A DNA stretch of 64,000 nucleotides from an uncultured Caulobacterales bacterium (GCA_903884425.1 CAISEP010000023.1:186001-250000); one strand, 5' to 3'; shown: positions 15,231-24,468, counted from the first letter of the stretch. Numbers and translations are program-made. The notes: a model not told the origin generated them from the sequence alone.

Positions 15231-15926
15231 ATGACGTCGATCAAGCCCAACGCACTCAATCACCTCGCCCTGTCCACGGGCGACATCAAGAGCCAGATCG
15301 AGTTCTTCTCCGACGTGCTGGGGATGGAGCTGATGGCCCTCTACTGGATGCACGGGGCGGAACAGACCGTCCACGGCTTCCTGAAGCTGAACGACAAGTG
15401 CGCCGTCGCCTTCGTGCAGACGCCGCAGAACAAGTCCATCGAACGGGTGATCGGCGTCACTCATCCGGGTACGGCGCTGAATTCGTCCGCCCCCGGAACA
15501 ATGCAGCATCTGGCCCTGAACGTGGACTCAGAGCTCGATCTGCTGAACATGCGCGACCGCATCCGTTCCCGCGGGATCAACGTCGTGGGACCGATGGACC
15601 ACGGCTTCTGCAAGTCCATCTACTTCGCCGGACCGGAGGATCTCGCCCTCGAGGTGTCCACCTACACCGGCGAACTGACCCCGGACCGCTGGGTCGATCC
15701 GGAGGTGATGGAATTCACCGGCGTGACGCCGGAGGACCTCTCCCGTTATGTCCGTCCGGCCGCCTATGCCGGCGAGGGCGGGGCCGTGCCCCAGCCCGCC
15801 TATGATCCGACAAAGCCGCACCCGCACTTCCCGGCGGACATGTACCAGAACATCCTGTCCATGCCCGACGCCCTGTTCACCGAGGTCACCCGGGAAGCCG
15901 AACCGCCCGTGAAGGCGGCCGTCTGA
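15231..15926 (+). CDS. VOC-family protein (glyoxalase / extradiol dioxygenase fold)
   Basis: The 231-residue protein has two betaalphabetabetabeta modules. The metal triad of the vicinal oxygen chelate superfamily is visible as His in NHLALST, His in MQHLALNV and Glu in LALEVSTYT. Extradiol ring-cleaving dioxygenases and glyoxalases share this set. Given the flanking hydrolase, ACMSD-like amidohydrolase and aromatic hydroxylase, a ring-cleavage role is plausible but unproven. Its stop overlaps the next ATG (TGATG), so it is translationally coupled to the amidohydrolase. A GAGGAG site precedes the ATG. Confidence 0.8.
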   Translation: MTSIKPNALNHLALSTGDIKSQIEFFSDVLGMELMALYWMHGAEQTVHGFLKLNDKCAVAFVQTPQNKSIERVIGVTHPGTALNSSAPGTMQHLALNVDSELDLLNMRDRIRSRGINVVGPMDHGFCKSIYFAGPEDLALEVSTYTGELTPDRWVDPEVMEFTGVTPEDLSRYVRPAAYAGEGGAVPQPAYDPTKPHPHFPADMYQNILSMPDALFTEVTREAEPPVKAAV

Positions 15927-17002
15927 TGGCGCGCAAGGCTCCCGCCCGGGGACGCATCGACGTCCACCACCACCTGATCCCCCCCGCCTTCACCGCCGCC
16001 ATGGAGGTGCGGGGACTGACGGAGGTCGCCTCCACCCCCCTGCCGAAATGGACGGTCCAGCAGTCCCTGGACGTGATGGACATGAACGGCATCGACGTGG
16101 CCCTGACCTCCCTGTCGGCGCCGGGGACGTATTTCGACTCCCGGGCCGACGCGGTCTCGCTGGCCCGCGCCTGCAACGAGTTCGCGGCCGGGATGAAGCA
16201 GCAGCACCCGACCCGCTTCGGGTCCTTCGCCGTGCTGCCCATGCCCTTCACCGCGGAGGCCTGCGCCGAGGCGATCTACGCCCTCGACGTGCTGAAGGCC
16301 GACGGGATCGTCCTGCTCGGCTCCACGGACGGCAAGTTCCTCGGCGATCCGTCCTTCGACGAACTGATGGCGGAACTGAACCGGCGAAAGACGGTGGTCT
16401 TCGTCCACCCGAACCTGCACGCCACCACCGACCAGATCGGCCTCGCCACCCCGCTGTTCATCGTGGAGTTCCTCTGCGACACCACCCGGGCGGCGGTGAA
16501 CCTGATCCTGTCCGGGACGATGGAGAAGTACCCCGACATCCGCTGGATCCTGTCCCATGCGGGGGGCTTCCTGCCCTACATCGCCTGGCGGGTGTCGCTC
16601 GCCAACAACTTCCCGGCCTTTGTCGAGCGGGCACCGCAGGGGGTGCTGACCTATGCCCGGCGGTTCTACTACGACACCGCCCTGTCGCCCTCGCCCTTCG
16701 CCATGGCGGCGCTGAAGGAGCTGGTGGACCCCAGCCACATCCTGTTCGGCAGCGACTTCCCCTTTGCGCCCGCCCCGCTGATCGGGGTGGAGGTGCAGAA
16801 CCTCGAGGCCCTGACCGTGTTCGACGGACCGACGATGAACGGCATCGACCGGGGCCACGCCCTGAAGCTGTTCCCGCAGTTCGCCGCGAAGGCCGAGGCG
16901 GCGGAGGCGAAACGGGTGAAGCCCCAGCCCCGGGCCGGGGCCGTGAAGACCGCCGTCGCCGGCCGGGCGGTGGCCCTGGTCGACTGGCTGCGCAATCGCT
17001 GA
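15926..17002 (+). CDS. Amidohydrolase of the ACMSD / decarboxylase family
   Basis: The 358-residue protein starts with the metal-binding signature IDVHHHLIPP. It continues with FVHPN near residue 155, WILSHAGGFLPY near residue 210 and the late aspartate in LFGSDFPFAP near residue 270, all in the order seen in 2-amino-3-carboxymuconate-6-semialdehyde decarboxylase relatives. These enzymes use one divalent metal for non-oxidative decarboxylation or hydrolysis. About 40 residues at the C-terminus are an Ala/Arg/Lys-rich extension outside the barrel. It belongs to the operon regulated from 13223-13267. Confidence 0.85.
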   Translation: MARKAPARGRIDVHHHLIPPAFTAAMEVRGLTEVASTPLPKWTVQQSLDVMDMNGIDVALTSLSAPGTYFDSRADAVSLARACNEFAAGMKQQHPTRFGSFAVLPMPFTAEACAEAIYALDVLKADGIVLLGSTDGKFLGDPSFDELMAELNRRKTVVFVHPNLHATTDQIGLATPLFIVEFLCDTTRAAVNLILSGTMEKYPDIRWILSHAGGFLPYIAWRVSLANNFPAFVERAPQGVLTYARRFYYDTALSPSPFAMAALKELVDPSHILFGSDFPFAPAPLIGVEVQNLEALTVFDGPTMNGIDRGHALKLFPQFAAKAEAAEAKRVKPQPRAGAVKTAVAGRAVALVDWLRNR

Positions 17003-17031
17003 CCCCCTGAAGGCTTGAGGACAGACCCCGG

Positions 17032-17430
17032 ATGACCCTGGAAATCGGACGACGCCGTCGGCGGGACGGACAGCTGGGCCGGATCGGCCTGTGGATCGTG
17101 AAGGCGCTGGTGGCGCTGGCCTTTCTGGCGGCGGCGGGGCTGAAGCTGTCCGGCAGCCCGAAGATGGTGGCGGAGTTCGGGGAGCTCGGCCTCGGCCAGG
17201 CCTTCCGCTATGTCACCGGCGGGATCGAGGGGCTGGGGGCCCTGGCGCTCCTGTGGCCCCGCACGGCCTTTGTGGGTGCCGTGATGCTGGCGGGCATCTG
17301 CGGCGGGGCCCTGCTGGCCCAGCTGGCGGTGCTGCACGGGGACGTGGTGCACGTGTTCGTCCTGGGGGCGCTGGTGCTGCTGGTGGGCTGGGCCAGCCGC
17401 CCGGTCGCCCTGGGCGGGACCCGCCGGTGA
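17032..17430 (+). CDS. DoxX-like small membrane protein
   Basis: The 132-residue protein has four hydrophobic segments, separated by a conserved-looking GLKLSGSPKMVAEFGELGLG motif that matches the DoxX family. DoxX proteins are often encoded with oxidoreductases and may handle quinone or thiol redox. Its stop overlaps the GTG of the downstream hydroxylase (GTGA), which suggests co-expression. Its biochemical function is unknown. Confidence 0.7.
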   Translation: MTLEIGRRRRRDGQLGRIGLWIVKALVALAFLAAAGLKLSGSPKMVAEFGELGLGQAFRYVTGGIEGLGALALLWPRTAFVGAVMLAGICGGALLAQLAVLHGDVVHVFVLGALVLLVGWASRPVALGGTRR

Positions 17431-19022
17431 GCGGCGCGGCCCTCGACTGTGACGTGGCCATTGTCGGGCTGGGCCCCACGGGTGCGGTGCTGGCCAACGT
17501 GCTCGGCCAGTCCGGCCGGTCGGTCATCGCCCTCGAGCGTGAGGAGGACATCTACTACGCCCCCAAGGCCGTGCATTTCGACGACGAGATCATGCGCATC
17601 TTCCAGCATGCGGGGCTTGCGGAAGGGCTGGCGGGGGTCTGCGAGCCCTTCCGTGACATGGCCTTCCTGTTGAAGGCCGGCGGGCCACCGGCGCTGGCCT
17701 CCCAGGTCGGCCATCCGGGCGCACCCTATGGCTGGGCGGGGGCCTGGTGGTTCCACCAGCCGACCCTGGAGCGCCATCTGCGGGCGGGACTGAGCCGTTT
17801 TCCCCGGGTGCAGACCCTGTTCGGCCGCACCGTCTCCACCGTCCGCCAGGATGCCACCGGGGCGACGGTGACCACCCGCGATGCCGACGGGGGCGAGCAG
17901 CGGATCCGCGCCCGCTATGTCATCGGCTGCGATGGTGGGCGCAGCACCGTGCGGCGGGAGGCGGGCCTGACCCTGGAAACCGCCGATTTCGACGAGCCCT
18001 GGGTTGTGGTGGACGTGAAGTCCCTGACCGGCACCAAGGACCCGGCCCTGCCGGCCCATCACTACCAGCTCTGCGATCCGGCCCAGCCGGTGACCTTCGT
18101 GCCCATGACCGGCCCCTATTACGAGTGGCAGTTCATGGTGACGGATGGACGGTCGGAGGCGGAGGCGACGGACCCGGCCCATGTCCGGCGGCTGCTCCGC
18201 GCCTTCGTCCCGCCCGGGCAGGTCGAGATCATCCGCATCGCCTACTACCACTTCCACGCTCTGTGGGCGAAGACCTGGCGCAATGGCCGCATCCTGCTGG
18301 CCGGGGATGCCGCCCACCAGATGCCGCCCTTCCTCGGCCAGGGCATGTGCTCGGGCGTGCGCGATGCCATGAGCCTCTCCTGGCGGCTCGACCTGGTCCT
18401 GGCCGGAAAGGCCGACGAGACCGTGCTTCAGCACTACGAGGACGAGCGGTCCGCCCATGTCCGGCACATCATCGAGGGGGCCATGTTCCTCGGCAACGTG
18501 ATCCAGACACGGCGGCGATCGGTGGCGGCGATCCGCAACCTGCTGGCCTTCGCCCTGCCGAGCCGGTTTGCCCCCCTGCGCCAGGTGTTCACGGACCTTG
18601 CCAACCGCAAGCGCCCCATCGAATGCGGCTTCATCGGCCGCAACGCCCCGAAGCTGGCCGGACACCTCCTGCCCCAGCCCGGCGTCCGAACCGCAAAGGG
18701 CGCGATGCTGCTGGACGAGGCCCTGGGACCGCGCAGCGTGATCCTTGCCCGGGCCACCCATCTGCCGACGGTTCGCAAGGCCGTGGCGGAGGCCGGACTG
18801 GACCTCGCCGTGTTCGGCATCGATGTGGGACACGGCGACGGCGTGATCGGCGATGCTGCCGACGTCCTCGGCGGCTGGCTGGACGGGGCCCGCGTCGACT
18901 TCGCGCTGGTTCGGCCGGACCGGGTCGTCTTTGACGCAGGACGGATCGCCGCGCTGCGGCCGGTGCTGGCCGCCTTCGCCGCCGGGCTTCCCCGGCCCCG
19001 CCCGCAGGAGATGGCGGCATGA
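17427..19022 (+). CDS. FAD-dependent aromatic hydroxylase, MhpA-like
   Basis: The protein has 531 residues from a GTG start that overlaps the DoxX stop. The frame is open further upstream to 17091, but that part overlaps DoxX. It has the Rossmann motif VAIVGLGPTGAVLAN, the DG motif VIGCDGGRSTVRREAG, and the flavin-phosphate motif LLAGDAAHQMPPFLGQGMCSG, followed by SLSWRLDLVLAGKADETVL. These features are characteristic of 3-(3-hydroxyphenyl)propionate hydroxylase-type group A flavoprotein monooxygenases. It would hydroxylate a phenolic substrate with NADH and oxygen, feeding ring cleavage by other operon members. The exact substrate is open, so I give no symbol. Confidence 0.85.
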   Translation: MSGAALDCDVAIVGLGPTGAVLANVLGQSGRSVIALEREEDIYYAPKAVHFDDEIMRIFQHAGLAEGLAGVCEPFRDMAFLLKAGGPPALASQVGHPGAPYGWAGAWWFHQPTLERHLRAGLSRFPRVQTLFGRTVSTVRQDATGATVTTRDADGGEQRIRARYVIGCDGGRSTVRREAGLTLETADFDEPWVVVDVKSLTGTKDPALPAHHYQLCDPAQPVTFVPMTGPYYEWQFMVTDGRSEAEATDPAHVRRLLRAFVPPGQVEIIRIAYYHFHALWAKTWRNGRILLAGDAAHQMPPFLGQGMCSGVRDAMSLSWRLDLVLAGKADETVLQHYEDERSAHVRHIIEGAMFLGNVIQTRRRSVAAIRNLLAFALPSRFAPLRQVFTDLANRKRPIECGFIGRNAPKLAGHLLPQPGVRTAKGAMLLDEALGPRSVILARATHLPTVRKAVAEAGLDLAVFGIDVGHGDGVIGDAADVLGGWLDGARVDFALVRPDRVVFDAGRIAALRPVLAAFAAGLPRPRPQEMAA

Positions 19023-19597
19023 TCGAGACCCCGGTGCTGATCGCCGGCGGCGGGCCGGTGGGGCTGACCCTGGCCCTCGCCCTGTCCCGCCAGGGCGTCC
19101 GTTCGATCCTGGCGGACCCCGGCCGGATCACGCCGGTGGACCTGCCCGCAGGACTTGCCCCCTTCACCCTGGCGGACATTCACGCCGACCCCCGTGTCAG
19201 CCTTCGCCCCGGCTGGTGCCTGTTCGGCTTCGAGCGGTTCGCCGACGGGGTCACCGCCCACCTGATGCAGGTGCAGGGGGACGGGCAGCAACAGGTCCGC
19301 GCCGGGTATCTGGTGGGGTGTGACGGTGCCGGCAGCCTCGTGCGGAACTTCCTGGACATAGACCTGGAGGACGAGATCGCCGTCGCCTTCGGCCGGGGAC
19401 GGGTGATCCTGGCCGGTGATGCCGCCCATCCGATCTCCACTGCAGGTCAGGACGGCTTGGCGCTCGGCGTCGCAGACGCGCTTTGCCTGGCCGGGCACCT
19501 CGCCCAGGCGACCGATGGGGCACACGACGCCAAGCCGCTTCAGAGCTACGAGATCGAACGACGCCCTGTGGTGCGCCGGATTCGGACGGGCGGCTGA
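19019..19597 (+). pseudogene. Internally deleted FAD monooxygenase remnant
   Basis: This open frame encodes only 192 residues, although group A flavin monooxygenases need about 380-550. It keeps the FAD motif IAGGGPVGLTLALALSRQG, the DG motif GYLVGCDGAGSLVR and the phosphate motif ILAGDAAHPISTAGQDG. The intervening substrate-domain sequence is missing: the text jumps from the first Rossmann unit to the DG motif, and from there straight to GDAAHP. The reading frame is intact, so the deletions are in-frame. The ATG overlaps the end of the MhpA-like gene by four bases. I judge it a decayed paralogue, although a short expressed protein cannot be excluded. Confidence 0.7.
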
Positions 19598-19737
19598 CCC
19601 CATGACGGAGCCGTTCAGGTCAGCTCGACACCCCACTGGCCTCCGCCGTTTCGGAAGCCTCGAGGTCATCGATTTTTCAAATGAAAGACCCGTCGGGTAG
19701 CGGGCCCTCGAATCACGAATTTGCGGTGGAGGAAGAC

Positions 19738-20754
19738 ATGTCGCGCTTGGGTGGGTTGGTGGCCGCAACCTTGGGCGCTGTGGCGCTCGTTGCTGCGGGC
19801 CCTTCGGTAGGTCGCGCTGCAGACCTCGCCAATGCCGGGGAAGGCACCCGCTGGATAACCCTGGGTGTTCATGCCGGACCCGTCGTCGGATCGAGCGCCC
19901 AACCGGCAAATGCCCTGATCGTCAATGGCGAAGTCTACGTGGTGGACGCAGGCAACGGTGTTGCGGGCCAATTGTTCAAGGCCGGGATCAATCCGGCAGT
20001 GGTTTCCAGCATATTCATCTCGCACAACCACAATGACCACAACGCCGACATGGGCACGCTGATGGGGGTTGAATACTCGTCCGGGCGAGTGGCGCCGATT
20101 ACCGTTTACGGCCCTGCCGGGACGGAGGCGGCCATGAAGGGATTCATGGAATTCTTCAGGGTCAATGCCGACATCCGCATGTCGGAGGCCGATCACCAGG
20201 TGCCTCCGGAAGCGGTCTTTTTCGCGAGAGATATATCAGCCCCGGGCGTCGTGTACCGGGACCGCAACATCATCGTGACCGCGGTCGAAAATGACCATTT
20301 CCATTTCGCTGCAGGCAGCCCCGCCCATGGTCGGGCAAGATCGTATGCCTACAGGTTTCAGACCCCGGACCGAGTGATCGTCTATACCGGAGACACCGGG
20401 CCGAGCGCACGTGTTGTGGAACTGGCAAAGGGTGCGGATCTATTGATATCCGAGGTCATCAACGTCCCGGAGTTGATTGCCTACTTCACGAAAAATCCTC
20501 CGACTCCCGCAAATGCGCGCGGGTCAAAGGGTTCGGGGCCGAAGCTCCAGGACGTCCTGCGGCATTTCAAGGAGGATCACCTGTCACCGGAAGACGTCGG
20601 TCGCATGGCCAGCGCGGCAGGTGTCAAGTCGGTCTTGCTGACCCATCTCGCACCTGAAGTCCCCGAGCAGGATCTTGAGCGTGTATATCTGGTGCCGATC
20701 AGGAAGTTCTATTCCGGTCCCGTGGTCGTCGCCCATGATCTTGGCAATTATTGA
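19738..20754 (+). CDS. Exported metallo-beta-lactamase-fold hydrolase
   Basis: The 338-residue protein starts at an ATG after GGAGGAAG, with a signal peptide ending near GRAADL. The metal signature is HNHNDHNAD (HxHxDH) near residue 100. Further ligands are suggested by ENDHFHF, YTGDTGPS and LLTHLAPE near the end. The order matches the MBL superfamily, possibly its arylsulfatase/RNase Z-like branch, with substrate unknown. Composition differs from all neighbours: codons such as CTA, TTG, ATA and AGA are common and GC is visibly lower from about 19600 to 20775, which suggests acquisition from elsewhere. An upstream in-frame ATG at 19681 gives no sensible leader. Confidence 0.8.
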   Translation: MSRLGGLVAATLGAVALVAAGPSVGRAADLANAGEGTRWITLGVHAGPVVGSSAQPANALIVNGEVYVVDAGNGVAGQLFKAGINPAVVSSIFISHNHNDHNADMGTLMGVEYSSGRVAPITVYGPAGTEAAMKGFMEFFRVNADIRMSEADHQVPPEAVFFARDISAPGVVYRDRNIIVTAVENDHFHFAAGSPAHGRARSYAYRFQTPDRVIVYTGDTGPSARVVELAKGADLLISEVINVPELIAYFTKNPPTPANARGSKGSGPKLQDVLRHFKEDHLSPEDVGRMASAAGVKSVLLTHLAPEVPEQDLERVYLVPIRKFYSGPVVVAHDLGNY

Positions 20755-20775
20755 ATCCTTCAAAAGGATAGCGGC

Positions 20776-22746
20776 ATGCCCCCACAGCATCCAGACCGTC
20801 GAACCATGGTGATTGCGGGCCTTGCGGCTTCCCTGATGAGCGGACCGGCCAAGGCGGGCCAGGCCGGTCCGCCCGGTCCCGGGAGTCAAACGGGAATGAT
20901 CCGGCATCAGGGCGAGTGGTTCCGCGACCTCGACCACGACGGACAGGTCTCGCCCTACGAGGACTGGCGCCTGCCGGTGGAGGTGCGCGCCCGCGACCTG
21001 CTCGGGCGCATGACCCCGGCGGAGAAGGTCGGCCTGATGCTGCACGGGACCCTTCCCGCGTCCGGGCCGTTCGGCATGCTGGGCTATGGACCGGCCTATG
21101 ACCTGGCGGCGGCGGAGCGTCTGATACTGGGCGCAGGGGTCACCTGCGCCATCACGCGCCTGGCCTTGCCTCCGGCGGCGTTCGCGGCCCAGAACAATGC
21201 GCTGCAGACCCTCGCGGCCCGGGGCCGGCTCGGCATCCCGCTGACGATCAGCACCGACCCGCGCCATCACTTCAAGTCGACGGCCGGGGCCAGCCAGGGA
21301 GCGGTCGGCTTTTCCCAATGGCCCGAGACCCTCGGTCTGGCGGCGATCGACGACGTGGACCTGGTGCGCCGCTTCGGCGAGATCGTGCGGCAGGAATATC
21401 GCGCGGTGGGGATCACCATGGCCCTGTCCCCGCAGGCGGATCTGGCCACCTCGCCCATGTGGCCGCGGATCGACGGCACCTTCGGCGAGGACCCGGTGCG
21501 GGTGCGGGCTATGGTCGGCGCCTATGTGGAGGGCCTGCAGGGCGGTCGGTCGGGCCTGACGCCGACGGGTGTCGCGGCGGTGGTGAAGCACTGGGTCGGC
21601 TACGGTGCCTCCGAGGACGGCTTCGACGGTCACAACCACTACGGCCGCTACTCCGCCTTTCCCGGGGGCGCGTTCGACGCCCATGTGGACGCCTTCCGGG
21701 ACGCGCTGGCCTTCCGGGTGTCCGGCGTCATGCCCACCTACAACATCCTGCGCTGCGTGACGGTCGACGGCCAGCGGGTGGAACAGGTGGGCGCGGGCTT
21801 CAGCCGCCGCCTGCTGACGGACCTGCTGCGCGGCACCCACCGGTTCGACGGCGTCATCCTGTCCGACTGGGCCATATCCAAGGACTGCAACACCGCCTGC
21901 CGCACGGGACAGCCGCCGCAGCGACCCGCCGACATCGCCATGTCCTGGGGGGTCGAGGACCTGCCCGCCGTCGAGCGCATCGCCCTGGGCGTGAATGCGG
22001 GACTGGACCAGTTCGGGGGCGAGAACGACCCGTCCCTGCTGCTGCAGGCGCTGCGCGAGGGGCGGATTTCCCAGGCGCGGATCGACCAGTCCGTGCTGCG
22101 GATCCTGAAGCAGAAGTTCGAGCTCGGCCTGTTCGAGCATCCGTTCGTCGATGCGGACGAAGCGGCGCGGATCGTCGGGTCGCCTCCGTTTCGCACGGCC
22201 GGCGAGCAGGCCCAGCGCCAGTCCCTGGTCCGGCTGAAGCTCGGACCGGGACCCGCCCTGCGCCCGGGCGACCGGGTGCTGCTGCGTGGCCTGCCGGATG
22301 GCACCCTCGTTGGCCGCGGCGTCACCGTCGTCTCCGACCCGGCCCAGGCCACCGTCGCGCTGGTGAGGCTGTCCGCGCCCTTCCAGCACCTGCACCCGAC
22401 CTATTTCTTCGGCAGCCGCCAGCACGAGGGCGACCTCGACTTCAAGCCGGAGGACCCGGACCTGATGGCCCTGAAGGCCCTGCCGCCGGGCCTGCGCCTC
22501 ATCGTGGTGGCGCATCTCGATCGGCCGGCGGTGCTGACCGAGATCGAAGCCCTCGCCACCGACCTCGTCCTGGACTTCGGCGCGAGCGACGCGGCGATCC
22601 TCGATGTGCTGACCGGCCAGTCCATCTGCCGGGGACGGACACCCTTCAGCCTGCCCCGGTCCATGGATCACGTGCGCCGGCGTCGCTGGGACCGGCCGGG
22701 CGATGACCGCGACCCCCTCCATCCCATGGGATATTCCGCGAGCTGA
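20776..22746 (+). CDS. Glycoside hydrolase family 3 protein
   Basis: The 656-residue protein has a signal-like N-terminus (MVIAGLAASLMSGPAKAG). The GH3 catalytic barrel runs from about residue 70 to 440, with the marker FGEDPVRV, the acid-base region motif KHWVGYGASEDGFDGHNHYG and the nucleophile motif GVILSDWA (Asp). A following alpha/beta sandwich domain is shorter than usual and the C-terminal fibronectin-like domain is absent. These enzymes release glucose or related sugars from beta-glucosides in the periplasm. Composition returns abruptly to the high-GC norm here, 21 bases after the atypical MBL gene, so the two genes probably have different histories. Confidence 0.85.
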   Translation: MPPQHPDRRTMVIAGLAASLMSGPAKAGQAGPPGPGSQTGMIRHQGEWFRDLDHDGQVSPYEDWRLPVEVRARDLLGRMTPAEKVGLMLHGTLPASGPFGMLGYGPAYDLAAAERLILGAGVTCAITRLALPPAAFAAQNNALQTLAARGRLGIPLTISTDPRHHFKSTAGASQGAVGFSQWPETLGLAAIDDVDLVRRFGEIVRQEYRAVGITMALSPQADLATSPMWPRIDGTFGEDPVRVRAMVGAYVEGLQGGRSGLTPTGVAAVVKHWVGYGASEDGFDGHNHYGRYSAFPGGAFDAHVDAFRDALAFRVSGVMPTYNILRCVTVDGQRVEQVGAGFSRRLLTDLLRGTHRFDGVILSDWAISKDCNTACRTGQPPQRPADIAMSWGVEDLPAVERIALGVNAGLDQFGGENDPSLLLQALREGRISQARIDQSVLRILKQKFELGLFEHPFVDADEAARIVGSPPFRTAGEQAQRQSLVRLKLGPGPALRPGDRVLLRGLPDGTLVGRGVTVVSDPAQATVALVRLSAPFQHLHPTYFFGSRQHEGDLDFKPEDPDLMALKALPPGLRLIVVAHLDRPAVLTEIEALATDLVLDFGASDAAILDVLTGQSICRGRTPFSLPRSMDHVRRRRWDRPGDDRDPLHPMGYSAS

Positions 22747-22786
22747 TGGCGGTATTGGCGGCCCGTCGCGCTGAACTTCCTCACCG

Positions 22787-23602
22787 TCAGTCGAGGAGAC
22801 GGGACATGGCGTCGGCGAAGGCGTCGGGTCGATCCAGATGGGCACAGTGGCCGGCACCGTCGATCATGATCCTGCGGGCGGCCGGATAAGCGGCCTCGAA
22901 GGCGCGAAAGGTCCGCCGGATGGCTTCGGCATTGCTGTCCAGGGCACCGGCCAGCAGGTCCACCCCACCGGGAATGCGGAAGTCCCCGCCCCGGTCCGAG
23001 GCGGTCAGGTTGGCGCGGGCCATGGCCAGGAACCCCGCCTTGCCCACGGGGGCCATGTCCTGCTCGACCCGTCGCCGTCCGTCCTCCGTCACGCAGCAGA
23101 GCGCGCCGAAGCGCTGCCGGATCGCCGCCCAGGAGCGGAGGCCGAACAGGCTCTTCACCAGGGCCGGCGCGAGGGCGGGCGGGATGATCGGCGCGCCCAG
23201 ATGGGGGGACAGGCAGCCATAGGCGATGAACCGGCGGACCAGTTCCGGCCGGGCCCTCGCCGCCATCTGGGCCACCACGCCGCCGAAGGAGAAGCCCAGG
23301 GTCACGGCGTCGCGGGCCTCCAGCGCGTCCATCACCGCCCCGAGGGCCCGGGCGCAGGCGGCGGCGGTGAAGGGCTCGCGCAGCCCCTCGCTCTGCCCGT
23401 GGCCGGGCAGGTCCCACAGGATCACCCGGTACCGCTCCGCCCAGGCGCGGGCGAACGGGCGGAAGGAGGCGTGGTCGAGCGCCCCGCCGTGGCAGACCAG
23501 GAGGACCGGCCCGTCGGCGGGGCCGAGGCTCCAGGCGGCCAGGCGGACCTCCCCCAGCCGGACCGCGTGGGTCGCGAACCCCTCGCCGTCGAGACCGGTC
23601 AT
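22787..23602 (-). CDS. Alpha/beta hydrolase
   Basis: This is a 271-residue protein if started at MTGLDGEGF; the frame is open to 23818, but the upstream part is basic, low-complexity and unlikely to be coding. The fold is shown by the oxyanion motif VCHGGALDH, the DLPGHGQS segment, the nucleophile elbow GFSFGG and the catalytic histidine in GAGHCAHLDRP. It is close in plan to 3-oxoadipate enol-lactonase and related esterases. It is transcribed divergently from the TetR gene at 23830, which may regulate it. Confidence 0.8.
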   Translation of the reverse strand: MTGLDGEGFATHAVRLGEVRLAAWSLGPADGPVLLVCHGGALDHASFRPFARAWAERYRVILWDLPGHGQSEGLREPFTAAACARALGAVMDALEARDAVTLGFSFGGVVAQMAARARPELVRRFIAYGCLSPHLGAPIIPPALAPALVKSLFGLRSWAAIRQRFGALCCVTEDGRRRVEQDMAPVGKAGFLAMARANLTASDRGGDFRIPGGVDLLAGALDSNAEAIRRTFRAFEAAYPAARRIMIDGAGHCAHLDRPDAFADAMSRLLD

Positions 23603-23829
23603 TCCGGTGCCGCCGCCGTGCCGGCCACGATGGCGACCCGTCCGCGGGGTTGAAGGGTCAATGTCCCGCTCCACATTGCCGGGTTTCGCTGAACGGTAGT
23701 TCAGCGCCGGCCCCTGTTCAAGGGTGCCGGGCCCGACCGGCCCTGCGAAGGGGCTTGCCTGTACGGGGGCACCGGCGCGATAGCATCCCACCGGTCGGGA
23801 CGGACCGATCAGGGGCAAGGGGGAGTCGC

Positions 23830-24468
23830 ATGGCGGCGGAGGGAGGCGTCGATACGCCGGATGGCCGCCAGCGGCTGATCACCACGGCGCTGGCCCTGTT
23901 CGCCGAGCGCGGCTTCGACGGGGTCACGGTCCGCGACCTCGCCCGGGCGTCGGACGTCTCCATCGGCCTGATCAACCACCATTTCGGCTCCAAGGAGGGG
24001 CTGCGCGAGGCGGTGGACGACTATTTCATGGCCCAGTTCGAGGAGGCGCAGCAGGTGCTGCCGGGGCCGGACGATGACGCCCCGCCCGCGCCGCTGGACG
24101 AATGGGCCGATGACTGGATCAACCGTCACGAGGATGAGGCCTCGGCCCTGTTCGGCTATTTCCGGCGGGCGCTTCTGGACGAGAGCGAGTGGGGGGCGAA
24201 GATCTTCGCCCGGTTCTACGCCATCGCCCAGGACACGGTCACCCGGATGGATGCCCGCGGCCTGATCCGACCCGATGTCGACCGCCTGTGGCTGCCGTTC
24301 CTGATGGTCTATCTCGAACTCGGAACCACGCTGCTCGACCCCTATGTGAAGCGCATCCTGGGCCGGTCCGGTTTCGACAGGGAGTTGTGGCGCCGCCGGC
24401 ACCGGGCCTATGGCCAGTTGCTGCTGCGGGGCTACGGCCTTCCCCCCGGGCCGGAAGGGGCGGACTGA
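23830..24468 (+). CDS. TetR/AcrR family transcriptional regulator
   Basis: The 212-residue protein starts at the ATG after GGGGGAG; the frame is open from 23650. The helix-turn-helix region reads LITTALALFAERGFDG, then VRDLARASDVSIGLINHHFGSKEG, the standard TetR pattern. The C-terminal ligand domain is helical and contains a TetR_C-like stretch. Its last 37 bases overlap the last 37 bases of the convergent acyl-CoA synthetase gene. Likely targets are the divergent hydrolase promoter and the palindrome at 26121-26146. Confidence 0.9.
   Translation: MAAEGGVDTPDGRQRLITTALALFAERGFDGVTVRDLARASDVSIGLINHHFGSKEGLREAVDDYFMAQFEEAQQVLPGPDDDAPPAPLDEWADDWINRHEDEASALFGYFRRALLDESEWGAKIFARFYAIAQDTVTRMDARGLIRPDVDRLWLPFLMVYLELGTTLLDPYVKRILGRSGFDRELWRRRHRAYGQLLLRGYGLPPGPEGAD

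Noticed and set aside
19598-19737. Mobile element junction next to the low-GC gene
   Set aside because: I looked for terminal inverted repeats, a transposase fragment and target duplication and saw none; only the composition supports transfer.
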